Below, one piece after another: positions 52,511-61,419 of a stretch of 64,000 nucleotides of DNA; position 1 is the stretch's first letter; every line of letters begins with the position of its first letter. Below the pieces are notes generated by a model that was given only the letters and a program-made list of their open reading frames with translations, was not told the DNA's origin and made no database searches. The position numbers and the translations under genes are program-made. This stretch comes from Hyphomicrobium_A sp965243865 (GTDB lineage: Bacteria; Pseudomonadota; Alphaproteobacteria; Rhizobiales; Hyphomicrobiaceae): contig NZ_OZ251603.1 in NCBI RefSeq assembly GCF_965243865.1, positions 3,906,001 through 3,970,000 of the forward strand. The letters are read 5' to 3'.

Positions 52511-52642
52511 ATGAGAACCATCGCAATGACCCTCCTTGCTGTCGCGCTCGTTGGTGGCGCAGCCAGCGCATACGCCGGCAACGACGTGAATGATTGCCGC
52601 AGCATCTCGGATTCAGTGTACGGCCTCTGGGGCTGCCGCTAG
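52511..52642 (+). CDS. 43-residue secreted peptide precursor with two cysteines
   Basis: Not recognised as a known family. AGGAG at 52499-52503, 7 bases before the ATG, is a strong ribosome-binding site. The product starts MRTIAMTLLAVALVGGAAS and has a typical signal peptide ending in AYA (about residues 1-22). The mature part would be about 21 residues, GNDVNDCRSISDSVYGLWGC plus a final Arg, with two cysteines that could form a disulfide. A long hairpin follows at 52665-52702. It may be a small exported signalling, toxin-like or envelope peptide; no function can be assigned. Confidence 0.7.
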   Translation: MRTIAMTLLAVALVGGAASAYAGNDVNDCRSISDSVYGLWGCR

Positions 52643-52664
52643 AGCCAGCCAGATAGGCGACAAC

Positions 52665-52702
52665 GCGCACCTGGGTCGCGGGTATCCGCAACTCAGGTGC
52701 GC
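52665..52702 (+). terminator. Long hairpin after the small peptide gene
   Basis: A 12-bp arm (GCGCACCTGGGT with ACTCAGGTGCGC, one G-U pair) continues through one C-A mismatch into a 4-bp stem GCGG/CCGC with a GTAT loop. It begins 23 bases after the stop codon. No T-run follows, so it may be a terminator, a 3'-stabilising structure or both. Confidence 0.55.
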
Positions 52703-52759
52703 GGTTAGCGGCGACGCATGAAGCTATCGAAGCGCGCAACTTCCCGATATTGAAGCGGG

Positions 52760-53869
52760 ATGACGAACAGCGACTTCGAGATTTTCCTCGTCGCGACGCC
52801 GGGCCTCGAGGGGCCTTTGTGCGCCGAGGCGAGAGCAAACGGATTCAAGGCAAAGACTGTTCCCGGCGGTGTGGCGCTGAAGGGCGGCTGGCAGGATGTC
52901 TGGCGCGCCAATCTTCAGTTGCGCGGACCGACGCGCATCATGGCCCGTATCGACAGCTTCCACGTCACACACCTTTCCCAGCTTGATAAGCGCGCCCGGC
53001 GCGTCCCCTGGCATCAGGTGTTGAAGCGCAATAAGCCGTTCCGTGTCGAAGCCTCCTGCAAGGCCTCTAAGATCTATCATTCGGGAGCCGCGGCGCAGCG
53101 CATAGAACGCGCTATCGTCGAGGAACTCGGCGCCCAGCCGGCTGACGACGCTGCAGTCTGCATCAAGGTGCGGATCGAGAACGACCTCTGCACTATCTCT
53201 GTCGATACCTCGGGCGAGTCCCTGCACAAGCGTGGGCACAAACAGGCCGTCGCCAAGGCGCCGATGCGCGAAACCATGGCCGCAATGTTCCTGCGCCAAT
53301 GCGGGTTCGATGGCACCCAGCCTGTCCTCGACCCCATGTGCGGCTCGGGGACATTCGTGATCGAGGCAGCGGAGATCGCCTCCGGCTTGCAGCCTGGCCG
53401 TTCGCGCAAGTTCGCGTTCGAGGATCTTGCCAGCTTCGAGCCAAAGGTCTGGCAAAGCATGCGCGCGGAAGCCTCTTCGCTCGCACCGCCGGTCAAGTTC
53501 TACGGCAGCGACTTGGATCCCGGCGCGATCCGCATGAGCAATGCCAACGCCGAGCGCGCGGGCGTCGCCGACATCACCGAATTCCGCCAGTGCGGCGTCG
53601 AGGAGCTGACCGCACCGGAGGGGCCGCCGGGCATCGTCATCGTCAATCCGCCGTACGGTGATCGCATCGGTCAGAAGGGGCCGCTGCGGCAGCTCTATCG
53701 CTCGATCGGTCAAACGCTGCTGACCCGCTTTTCCGGTTGGCGCGTCGGGCTCATCACCAACGAGGCGAAGCTCGCAGAGGCAACCGGGCTGCCTTTCTCG
53801 CTCACCGCCGAGCCCGTGCTGCACGGCGGCTTGCGCATCACGCTCTTCCGCACCGGCCCATTGCCGTAA
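52760..53869 (+). CDS. RlmL-type class I SAM-dependent RNA methyltransferase (THUMP domain)
   Basis: 369 residues. The THUMP-like N-terminal part includes LVATPGLEGPLCAEARANGF and DVWRANLQLRGPTRIMARI. The UPF0020 methyltransferase part has KAPMRETMAAMFLRQCGFDG, the SAM-binding DPMCGSGTFVIEAAEIA and the catalytic NPPYG near 299. This equals the RlmL/YcbY N-terminal module that makes m2G in 23S rRNA. The target base is inferred from family. It reads toward the convergent LysR gene. Confidence 0.88.
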   Translation: MTNSDFEIFLVATPGLEGPLCAEARANGFKAKTVPGGVALKGGWQDVWRANLQLRGPTRIMARIDSFHVTHLSQLDKRARRVPWHQVLKRNKPFRVEASCKASKIYHSGAAAQRIERAIVEELGAQPADDAAVCIKVRIENDLCTISVDTSGESLHKRGHKQAVAKAPMRETMAAMFLRQCGFDGTQPVLDPMCGSGTFVIEAAEIASGLQPGRSRKFAFEDLASFEPKVWQSMRAEASSLAPPVKFYGSDLDPGAIRMSNANAERAGVADITEFRQCGVEELTAPEGPPGIVIVNPPYGDRIGQKGPLRQLYRSIGQTLLTRFSGWRVGLITNEAKLAEATGLPFSLTAEPVLHGGLRITLFRTGPLP

Positions 53870-53878
53870 GAGGAACGC

Positions 53879-54829
53879 TCAAGCACTGATCTTGCGTGCC
53901 ATCGGCGGCTGCCCCAGCACATCGGCAAGCGTCTGCCGCGCCAGATCGCTGAGATCGCGCGGAATACGCCCCAGCTCCCGGTGACGCGCCACGAGTGTCA
54001 GCGCGCGAGACACCTGCGGGCCGGGTAGCTTCGCCATCACCACGCCGGCTCCCGGCAGCGCCGACTCCTTCACGCACAGCGGTGTCGTGATCGCAAACCC
54101 GCGCCCCTCGGCCACCATCGCCGTTACCGAATAGGGATTGTCGAACTCCATCGTTCGCGGCGGTGTGAGGTCGAGCCGCCGCATGTGTGCATCGATGTGC
54201 AGTCCCGTCTGCGAGCGCGCGCTGAACCGGATCAGCGCTTGCGCGGCTGCGAGCTTTTTCAGGTCCGCCACGGTGCGCGGCGCCTTCGTGCCTTCCTTCA
54301 GCAGCAGGCAGTAGGGCTCCTTGGCAAACTCCCACCGCTCGAGGCCCGTCCAAGTCTCGAGGTCATCGACGCCGAGGAACAAATCGAGCCGACGCGTCAG
54401 CAACTCGCCCGCGTGCAGCGCGGTCAGCCCGGACAGGATCGATACTTCATCGGCGATCGAAGCCAGATAATTCGCGAGCGGCACCGTCAGGCTGCGCGTC
54501 AGCGAGTCGACCAGCCCGACACGAATGATCGGCAGCTTGCCGCGCTCTGTCTGCCGCAGCATCGGCGCGATCTGCCGCGCCTCCGCGATCAGCGCGCTCG
54601 CCCGCTGCCGCAGCAACCCGCCGGGAACCGTCACCGCCAGCGGACGCACGTCGCGGTCGAGCAGCTTGAACCCCAAACTCTGTTCGAGCTCAGCGATCGA
54701 CTGCGACACCGCTGGTTGCGTCATCCCGAGTGCACGTGCAGCCGCCGACATGGTCCCCGTGTCACAGACCGCGAGGAAAACTTCGAGGGACTTCAAATCG
54801 AAGGCGAGGGGGGCAGGATTTTTCGACAT
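53879..54829 (-). CDS. LysR family transcriptional regulator of the sarcosine oxidase operon
   Basis: 316 residues. The HTH lies at about 12-70 (LKSLEVFLAVCDTGTMSAAA, RALGMTQPAVSQSIAELEQS). The C-terminal substrate-binding domain contains IIRVGLVDSLTRSLTVPLAN and GLTALHAGELLTRRLDLFLG. Divergent from soxBDAG with a perfect 19-bp palindrome between the two genes. It most likely activates sox in response to sarcosine or a related metabolite; the ligand is inference. Confidence 0.88.
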   Translation of the reverse strand: MSKNPAPLAFDLKSLEVFLAVCDTGTMSAAARALGMTQPAVSQSIAELEQSLGFKLLDRDVRPLAVTVPGGLLRQRASALIAEARQIAPMLRQTERGKLPIIRVGLVDSLTRSLTVPLANYLASIADEVSILSGLTALHAGELLTRRLDLFLGVDDLETWTGLERWEFAKEPYCLLLKEGTKAPRTVADLKKLAAAQALIRFSARSQTGLHIDAHMRRLDLTPPRTMEFDNPYSVTAMVAEGRGFAITTPLCVKESALPGAGVVMAKLPGPQVSRALTLVARHRELGRIPRDLSDLARQTLADVLGQPPMARKISA

Positions 54830-54840
54830 GGCTGAGCGTA

Positions 54841-54859
54841 GTATAAGTAAAGCTTATAC
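54841..54859. promoter_or_regulatory. LysR-type operator between the lysR gene and soxB
   Basis: GTATAAG-TAAAG-CTTATAC is a perfect 7-bp inverted repeat with a 5-base spacer and contains the T-N11-A pattern of LysR sites. It lies 12 bases before the LysR start codon and about 55 bases before the soxB ATG, where both autorepression and activation would be read out. Confidence 0.75.
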
Positions 54860-54913
54860 CCACCACAACGCCGTCCGGGCGTATTAGTGAACCAATCACG
54901 ATGGATTGGACCC

Positions 54914-56173
54914 ATGGCCAGCGATCACTACTCGATATTCTCGGTTCTGCGCGAGGCCCTTCGTGGCCACACCGGTTGGAAGCCAGCTTGGCGCAACGCC
55001 ACCCCGCAGCCTGACTATGACGTCGTCATCATCGGCGGCGGCGGCCATGGCCTTGCGACGGCATTCTACCTTGCCAAGATGTTCGGCATCACCCGCGTAG
55101 CGGTACTGGAGAAGGGCTGGATCGGCGGCGGCAATGTTGGCCGCAACACCACGATCGTCCGCTCCAACTATTTGCTTCCCGGCAATATCCCCTTCTACGA
55201 ACTCTCCATGAAGCTATGGGAGCAGCTCGAGCAGGAGATCAACTATAACGCGATGGTCAGCCAGCGCGGAGTGCTCAACCTCTACCACTCCGACGGCCAG
55301 CGTGACGCCTTTGCGCGCCGCGGCAACGCCATGCGCCTACACGGAGTCGACGCCGAGCTGTTGGATCAGCAGGCGGTGCGCAAGATGGTGCCGTTCCTCG
55401 ATTTCGAGAACGGACGCTTTCCCATCCACGGCGGCCTGCTGCAGCGGCGCGCCGGAACGGTGCGGCACGACGCCGTGGCTTGGGGTTATGCGCGCGCGGC
55501 CGATCGGCTCGGCGTCGACATCATTCAGAATTGCGAGGTCAAAGGCTTCCGCTTCGAGGGCGGAAAGGCGGTCGGCGTCGAGACGTCACGCGGCTTCATC
55601 GGTGCAAAGAAGATCGGAATGTCCGTCGCCGGAAGCTCGTCACGTGTTGCTGCAATGGCAGGTCTCAAGCTCCCAATCGAAAGTCATGTCCTCCAGGCTT
55701 TCGTTACCGAGGCCATCAAGCCATTCATCGACGGCGTGGTGACGTTCGGCGCCGGCCACTTCTACATCAGCCAGTCCGACAAGGGCGGCCTCGTATTCGG
55801 CGGCGACCTCGACGGTTACAACAGCTACGCGCAGCGCGGAAACCTGCCCGTCGTCGAAGACGTCTGCGAGGGCGGCATGGCGCTGATGCCTCGCATCGGC
55901 CGCGTGCGCGTGCTGCGCAACTGGGGCGGCATCATGGATATGTCCATGGACGGCAGCCCGATCATCGATCACACGCCGATCCCGGGGCTCTACCTCAATG
56001 CCGGCTGGTGCTACGGCGGCTTCAAGGCCACCCCCGCCGCAGGTGTGTGCTTTGCGCATCTCATCGCCCGCGATGCCCCGCACGAGACTGCCAAAGCTTA
56101 TCGCCTCGATCGCTTCGCGACGGGGCATGCCATCGACGAAAAGGGTATGGGCCCGCAGCCCAACCTCCACTGA
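54914..56173 (+). CDS. soxB: Sarcosine oxidase subunit beta
   Basis: 419 residues from ATG 54914; a GTG nine codons earlier lacks a ribosome-binding site. The FAD-binding start is DYDVVIIGGGGHGLATAFYL, with GWIGGGNVGRNTTIVRSNYL. The segment AGTVRHDAVAWGYA (His185) corresponds to the region of covalent flavin attachment in SoxB proteins, from memory. GSPIIDHTPIPGLYLNAGWC with GGFKATPAAG forms the C-terminal FAD cap. The catalytic subunit oxidises sarcosine to glycine plus a methylene group and H2O2. First gene of soxBDAG. Confidence 0.95.
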   Translation: MASDHYSIFSVLREALRGHTGWKPAWRNATPQPDYDVVIIGGGGHGLATAFYLAKMFGITRVAVLEKGWIGGGNVGRNTTIVRSNYLLPGNIPFYELSMKLWEQLEQEINYNAMVSQRGVLNLYHSDGQRDAFARRGNAMRLHGVDAELLDQQAVRKMVPFLDFENGRFPIHGGLLQRRAGTVRHDAVAWGYARAADRLGVDIIQNCEVKGFRFEGGKAVGVETSRGFIGAKKIGMSVAGSSSRVAAMAGLKLPIESHVLQAFVTEAIKPFIDGVVTFGAGHFYISQSDKGGLVFGGDLDGYNSYAQRGNLPVVEDVCEGGMALMPRIGRVRVLRNWGGIMDMSMDGSPIIDHTPIPGLYLNAGWCYGGFKATPAAGVCFAHLIARDAPHETAKAYRLDRFATGHAIDEKGMGPQPNLH

Positions 56174-56197
56174 TCAACAGGTGCCGGGAGCAAAGCC

Positions 56198-56494
56198 ATG
56201 CGCATCGCATGTCCATACTGTGGCGAGCGTAGCCTCGATGAATTCATCTACTCCGGCGACGCCACCGTCCGGCGCCCGGATGCCTCCGCACCGACGGCGA
56301 GCGAGGACTACGTGAAGTACGTCTATGAGCGCACCAACCCGCCGGGAATGCATCGCGAGCTTTGGTACCACGCCGCCGGCTGCCACGCCTGGCTCGTTGT
56401 CAGCCGCGATATCTCTACCCACGCCATCTCGTCCGTCGAGCTGGCCAAGGACGTCGCACTCGCCAACAACCAGGCAATGAAAGAGTCCGCCTGA
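56198..56494 (+). CDS. soxD: Sarcosine oxidase subunit delta
   Basis: 98 residues. C5 and C8 of CPYCG with H58 and C62 (YHAAGCHAWL) form the zinc site known in SoxD. NPPGMHRELWYH is the family hallmark. It starts 24 bases after soxB and its stop codon TGA overlaps the soxA ATG by one base (TGATG). It is a small structural subunit that stabilises the heterotetramer. Confidence 0.95.
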   Translation: MRIACPYCGERSLDEFIYSGDATVRRPDASAPTASEDYVKYVYERTNPPGMHRELWYHAAGCHAWLVVSRDISTHAISSVELAKDVALANNQAMKESA

Positions 56495-59400
56495 TGGCCC
56501 GCACGAAAGAAGCCCCGCGCCGCGACCCGCTCCAGCCGCAACGCCTCGTTGACGGCGGCATCGTCGATCACCGCCGCACTATCGAATTTTCATTCGACGG
56601 CGTGACCTACAAGGGCCATCCCGGTGACACTGTAGCCTCCGCGCTGCTCGCCAATGGCGTCATGCTCGCCGGCCGCTCGTTCAAGTATCACCGTCCGCGC
56701 GGCATCCTGAGCGCCGGCTCCGAGGAGCCGAGTGCACTGCTCGAACTGCGCGATGGCGCCCGCCGCGAGCCCAACACCAAAGCCACCACGGCCGAGCTGT
56801 TCGACGGCCTCGAAGCCAAGAGCCAGAACCGCTGGCCCTCGCTCGACTTCGACGTCATGAGCGTCAACTCGCTGCTGTCGAAAGTGTTCGTCGCCGGCTT
56901 CTACTACAAGACCTTCATGTGGCCGGCCGCCCTTTGGGAGAAGCTGTACGAGCCGGCGATCCGCCGCGCCGCCGGCCTTGGCCGCGCGTCCGATGCCGCC
57001 GATCCAGACGTCTACGAGAAGACGACGGCTCACACTGACGTTCTCATCATTGGCGGTGGACCCGCCGGCCTCATGGCCGCCCTGGCAGCCGCGCAGTCCG
57101 GCAAGCGCGTCATCCTTGTCGACGAGCAGGCAGCGCTCGGCGGACGCGCCATCGACGATGGCTCGATCATCGACGGCCGCCCCGCGCGCGAGTGGGTGCG
57201 TTCCGTGGAGGCCGAGCTGGCGAGCCTGCCCGACGTCACCATTTTGCGCCGCACGACCGTGTTCGGCACCTACGACGGCGGCACTTACGGTGCCCTCGAG
57301 CGTGTGAACGACCACGTTGCCGTCCCGCAGAAGCATCAGCCGCGTCAGCGTCTCTGGCGCATCGTTGCCAAGCACGCGGTTCTGGCTACCGGAGCGACTG
57401 AGCGACCGATCGTGTTCGGCGACAATGATCGCCCTGGCGTGATGCTGGCAGGTGCGGTGCGCACCTACATCAACCGCTTCGGCGTTGTGCCGGGCGACCG
57501 CGTCGTCGTCTTCGCCAACAACGACTACGCCGTCAGCACCGTCACCGACCTCATCAACGCCGGCGCAAACGTCGTTGCGATCGTCGACTCTCGACCCAAG
57601 CCTTCCGAAGCCATCTCGCGCATCGCCAGCAGCGCCGGCACTAAGCTCCTATCGGGTGCTGTTGTCACGCGCGCCCTTGGCAAGAAGCGCGTAACCAGCG
57701 CTCTCATCCGCACGCAGAGCGGAGCCGAAGTCCGGCTGTTCTGCGACCTCATCGCCGTCTCAGGCGGATGGAACCCCAATATCCAGTTGTCGACCCACGT
57801 CGGCGGCAAGCCACAGTGGAATGACGATCTGCTCTGTTTCCTCCCAGGCTCGCTACCGCCCGGCATGTTACTCGCCGGCGCGGTAGCGGGGAATTTCTCG
57901 CTACCCAAGGCCCTCGGCAGCGGTGCCGACGCTGGAGCTACCGCGGTGGCCAACGGAGCCAAGTCCTCGAGCATCCCCGTTCCAAAGGCTGCCGAGGAAA
58001 GCGTCCGCATCGCCCCGCTGTGGCGCGTCGAGGATCACTCCGGAAAGGCCTTCGTCGACTTCCAGAACGACGTGACCGATACCGATGTTGAGCTGGCTGA
58101 GCGCGAGGGCTTCCGCGCTGTCGAACATTTGAAGCGCTACACGACGCTCGGAATGGCGACGGACCAGGGCCGGACCGCCAACGTCAACGCGCTCGCCATC
58201 ATGGCGGATATCACCGGCCGCACCATTCCGCAGACCGGCATGACTCTCGCGCGTCCGCCCTATGTTCCGGTTGCCGTTGGCGCGCTTGCCGGTCATCACC
58301 GCGGCAAGAGCTTCAAGCCGACCCGCCTGCCGCCGTCCTACAAGTGGGCCAAGGAGCAGGGCGCCGTATGCGTCGAGACCGGCCTTTGGCTGCGTCCCAG
58401 CTATTTCCCGCGCCCGGGCGAGAAGGACTGGCTGGATACGGTGAAGCGCGAGGTGAACACCGTGCGCAACGCCGCCGGCATCTGCGATGTGTCGACGCTC
58501 GGCAAGGTCGACGTGCAGGGCAAGGATGCGGCTGCGTTCCTCGAACGCGTCTACATGAACAACCTGAAAAGTCTGGCGATCGGCAAGGCCCGTTATGGCG
58601 GCATGCTGCGCGAGGATGGCATCCTCTTCGACGACGGCACTGTCGCGCGCTTCGCTGAGAACCACTACTTCATTACGACGACCACGGCCAACGCCGTGCG
58701 TGCACTCCAGCACATGGAGTATTGCGCTCAGTGGCTATGGCCGGAGCTCGATGTGCAGATTATCTCGGCCACCGAGCAGTGGGCGCAGTATGCCGTTGCC
58801 GGCCCGAGGTCTCGCGAGCTTCTGCAGAAGATCGTGGACCCCGAGTTCGACATCTCAGATGCCGGCTTCCCCTATCTGCAAGTGGGCGAGATCACGGTAT
58901 GCGGCGGCGTCAAAGCTCGCTTGTTCCGCCTCTCGTTCTCCGGGGAGCGCGCGTACGAAATCGGCGTTCCGGCGCGCTACGGCGATGCACTGATGCGCCA
59001 GCTGTGGGAAGCAGGCCGTGAGTTCGGCGCCTGCGCCTATGGCACCGAGGCCCTCGGCGTCATGCGCATCGAGAAGGGGCACATCTCAGGCCCCGAGCTC
59101 AACGGAGCCACGACACCCCGCGACGTCGGTCTCGGCGGCATGGTGTCGAAGACGAAGGACTTCGTCGGCCGCACCCTCGGCGCCAGGCCGGGCATCGTCG
59201 ACCCCGAGCGTCCGCAGCTCATCGGCTTCCGACCGGTGGATCGAACGGTAAGACTGCGCTCGGGCGCGCACTTCCTCGCCAAGGGCGCTAAACCAACCGC
59301 CGCCAATGACGAAGGCTACATGACCTCGGTCGCCTATTCGCCTTCCAACGGCCATTGGATCGGCCTCGGCTTCCTGAAGCATGGCTCCGAGCGTGTCGGC

Positions 59401-59502
59401 GAGATTGTCCGCGCTTATGATCCCGTGCGCGGCGGCGACACACTCGTCGAAGTCGTGAAACCCGTATTCGTCGATCCCGAAGGAGCGCGCGTCCGTGGCT
59501 AA
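56494..59502 (+). CDS. soxA: Sarcosine oxidase subunit alpha
   Basis: 1002 residues from ATG 56494, the normal length. An N-terminal [Fer2-like] segment has RTIEFSFDGVTYKGHPGDT and FKYHRPRGILSAGSEEPSAL. The NAD-binding domain starts VLIIGGGPAGLMAALAAAQ. The C-terminal third is a glycine-cleavage T-protein-like domain that binds tetrahydrofolate (TAHTD to KDFVGR region; KGHISGPELNGATTPRDVGL). The subunit delivers the methylene group to folate. Overlaps soxD by 1 base and soxG by 8. Confidence 0.95.
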   Translation: MARTKEAPRRDPLQPQRLVDGGIVDHRRTIEFSFDGVTYKGHPGDTVASALLANGVMLAGRSFKYHRPRGILSAGSEEPSALLELRDGARREPNTKATTAELFDGLEAKSQNRWPSLDFDVMSVNSLLSKVFVAGFYYKTFMWPAALWEKLYEPAIRRAAGLGRASDAADPDVYEKTTAHTDVLIIGGGPAGLMAALAAAQSGKRVILVDEQAALGGRAIDDGSIIDGRPAREWVRSVEAELASLPDVTILRRTTVFGTYDGGTYGALERVNDHVAVPQKHQPRQRLWRIVAKHAVLATGATERPIVFGDNDRPGVMLAGAVRTYINRFGVVPGDRVVVFANNDYAVSTVTDLINAGANVVAIVDSRPKPSEAISRIASSAGTKLLSGAVVTRALGKKRVTSALIRTQSGAEVRLFCDLIAVSGGWNPNIQLSTHVGGKPQWNDDLLCFLPGSLPPGMLLAGAVAGNFSLPKALGSGADAGATAVANGAKSSSIPVPKAAEESVRIAPLWRVEDHSGKAFVDFQNDVTDTDVELAEREGFRAVEHLKRYTTLGMATDQGRTANVNALAIMADITGRTIPQTGMTLARPPYVPVAVGALAGHHRGKSFKPTRLPPSYKWAKEQGAVCVETGLWLRPSYFPRPGEKDWLDTVKREVNTVRNAAGICDVSTLGKVDVQGKDAAAFLERVYMNNLKSLAIGKARYGGMLREDGILFDDGTVARFAENHYFITTTTANAVRALQHMEYCAQWLWPELDVQIISATEQWAQYAVAGPRSRELLQKIVDPEFDISDAGFPYLQVGEITVCGGVKARLFRLSFSGERAYEIGVPARYGDALMRQLWEAGREFGACAYGTEALGVMRIEKGHISGPELNGATTPRDVGLGGMVSKTKDFVGRTLGARPGIVDPERPQLIGFRPVDRTVRLRSGAHFLAKGAKPTAANDEGYMTSVAYSPSNGHWIGLGFLKHGSERVGEIVRAYDPVRGGDTLVEVVKPVFVDPEGARVRG

Positions 59503-60076
59503 CATGCTGAAACCAACGTCTGCGTTCTCGCACCTCGACCCGCTCTCGACACCGAGCCTCTCTGTGGCTCCGCGCGAGGACCTGACCATGGCGAGCTTTG
59601 CCGCCGGCAAGGACCAAGTGCAGGCAGTCATGGCGGCTATCAAGAGCGCCTATGGCGTCGACCTGCCGCGTCGCCCCGCGCGCGTTTCGGGTAAGGGTAT
59701 CGCCTTTGTCTGGGCAAGCCCTGATCAATGGCTGGCCGTCGCTGAACGCGGCACCAACCGCGATATGGAGCGCGAGCTGAAATCGCTCCTCAGCAGAATG
59801 GCCTCGGTTGTCGATCAATCGGATGGTCGCGTGGTCGTGCGCGTGTCGGGACCACTGTCGCGCCAGGTGCTGGCCAAAGGCATCCCCATCGATCTTCACC
59901 CGCGCGCCTTCGGCGCAAACGCGGCTGCTATCACGCACGCAAGCCACATCGGTGTGATCATGTGGCAGCTGGAAGATGCTTCGACCTTCGAGCTGGCCAT
60001 GTTCCGCAGCTACGCCGACAGCTTTGCCCACTGGCTGATCGAGACTGCCGAGGCGACGCTGCCAGCGACGGCGTAG
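59495..60076 (+). CDS. soxG: Sarcosine oxidase subunit gamma
   Basis: 193 residues from GTG 59495, 8 bases before the soxA stop; the next Met is two codons on. SPDQWLAVAERG, RVVVRVSGPLSRQVLAKGIP and LHPRAFGANAAAITHASHIG are typical of the gamma subunit, which is distantly related to the T-protein C-domain. Last gene of soxBDAG. A hairpin at 60213-60235 lies downstream. Nearby folate genes (glyA, folD, purU), often linked to sox, are not present. Confidence 0.92.
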   Translation: MANMLKPTSAFSHLDPLSTPSLSVAPREDLTMASFAAGKDQVQAVMAAIKSAYGVDLPRRPARVSGKGIAFVWASPDQWLAVAERGTNRDMERELKSLLSRMASVVDQSDGRVVVRVSGPLSRQVLAKGIPIDLHPRAFGANAAAITHASHIGVIMWQLEDASTFELAMFRSYADSFAHWLIETAEATLPATA

Positions 60077-60212
60077 GCTCTTAGGCTCTCTCACCAATGG
60101 GCGTGCGCGGCGGGTGACTGCCGTTCAACCTAGCGTTGCCACATGCATATGTGTGCGTGATTCAGACAGTTTTCTGCACATGAATTTGCCCACTTTGACC
60201 ACGACAATCTCA

Positions 60213-60235
60213 CCGCCGCATTGACTTCGCGGCGG
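60213..60235 (+). terminator. Hairpin downstream of soxG
   Basis: CCGCCGC and GCGGCGG form a perfect 7-bp stem around ATTGACTTC, 137 bases after soxG. There is no T-run, and the next gene begins about 60 bases on, so it could equally belong to that gene's leader. Confidence 0.35.
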
Positions 60236-60293
60236 CCCAGTCGCTCCGCTAGTGGAGGCTGCGCTGACTTCCCTCAGGGACGACCGGTACTTC

Positions 60294-61355
60294 ATGCGGA
60301 TACTCTTCCTCAACAAAACCCGTGCGGACGAGTTTCGCAATTTCGACTACGCGAGTCTCGAAGGTCTTCGCGGTGCCGAACGCACGTCGCTCTATCTCGC
60401 GGAAGCGCTGGGCGCACGCGGCCATGAGGTGGTGCTGACGTGCGCCGGAGCGCCTGACGCGACCCAGATTGGCCACGTGACAGTTGCGAGCCCAGCCGCG
60501 GCGCTTGCACAATTATACGACGTCGCCATCAGCAACAACTTCGCGAAAGCCTTCGATGGCGTCGTCGCGCCGGTGAAAATGGTCTGGACCCACAATCCGG
60601 GATTTACTCAGACCCACCTCAAGGCAGACCTTCTCGCCAAATGGCGTCACAAGCCGCATCTCGTGCATCTGTCGCAATATACGCGCAAGCGATCATGGAT
60701 GCTGCCGCGTTCCGGTGACACGATCATCCATCATGGCATGCCGGTAGAGCTGCTGGCCTCGCGCGCAGCCCGCGACGCCCCGCCGCCGCCGATCGCTGTT
60801 TTCGCGTCTTACCCCGGACGCAACCTTCGCAAGGTCGTCCGCGCATGGTGCGATGTCGTCCATCCGCGCGTGCCGCAGGCAAAGCTGATTGTCACCTCTG
60901 ACGCTAAGCCCAAGCATCTCGACGGTCGCACGCCGGCCGAACTGCGTGACAGCAACATCGAAATCCGCGGAACGGTGCCTTGGACGCAGTTGATGGACCT
61001 ACTGCGCACTGCGCGAGTCTTCATAGCGCCCGGCCACTGGCAGGAGACTTATAACCTTCTCTCGATCGAGGCGGCGGCGTGCGGCGTGCCGACAGTCACG
61101 ATGGGCAGCGGCGCATTGCGCGAGCGCGTCATCCATGATCAGACCGGCTGCATCGAGCCAACCATCGGCAGAATGGGCGCCGCGATTGCCCGCGTCCTGA
61201 CCGACGATGCGTTGTGGCAGCGCTATCATCGCGCCTGCCTGTCCCATCCCGATCTCATTTCTTGGGAGCAGTGCGCTGATGAGTGGGAGCGCTGCATGAC
61301 CGCTCTCGCGCACAGCGAACGCGATCGCAACCACGCGGAAGCACGCGCGGCGTGA
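60294..61355 (+). CDS. Family 4 glycosyltransferase-like protein
   Basis: 353 residues from ATG 60294, where the Rossmann strand MRILFLNKTRADEFRNFDY begins; a GTG 14 codons earlier is an alternative. LRGAERTSLYLAEALGARGH is the GT4 N-domain motif. The C-domain has SNIEIRGTVPWTQLMDLLRT and ARVFIAPGHWQETYNLLSIE, then AAACGVPTVTMGSGAL. It is probably an envelope-sugar transferase, with a GT25 gene convergent to it. Separate from the main EPS locus by 35 kb. Confidence 0.8.
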   Translation: MRILFLNKTRADEFRNFDYASLEGLRGAERTSLYLAEALGARGHEVVLTCAGAPDATQIGHVTVASPAAALAQLYDVAISNNFAKAFDGVVAPVKMVWTHNPGFTQTHLKADLLAKWRHKPHLVHLSQYTRKRSWMLPRSGDTIIHHGMPVELLASRAARDAPPPPIAVFASYPGRNLRKVVRAWCDVVHPRVPQAKLIVTSDAKPKHLDGRTPAELRDSNIEIRGTVPWTQLMDLLRTARVFIAPGHWQETYNLLSIEAAACGVPTVTMGSGALRERVIHDQTGCIEPTIGRMGAAIARVLTDDALWQRYHRACLSHPDLISWEQCADEWERCMTALAHSERDRNHAEARAA

Positions 61356-61419
61356 CGGTGGCGTTCCTGCAAGACAATGCAGAGTGCGCGAGCCAGCTGT
61401 GAAGGAACAGCTGCGGCTG

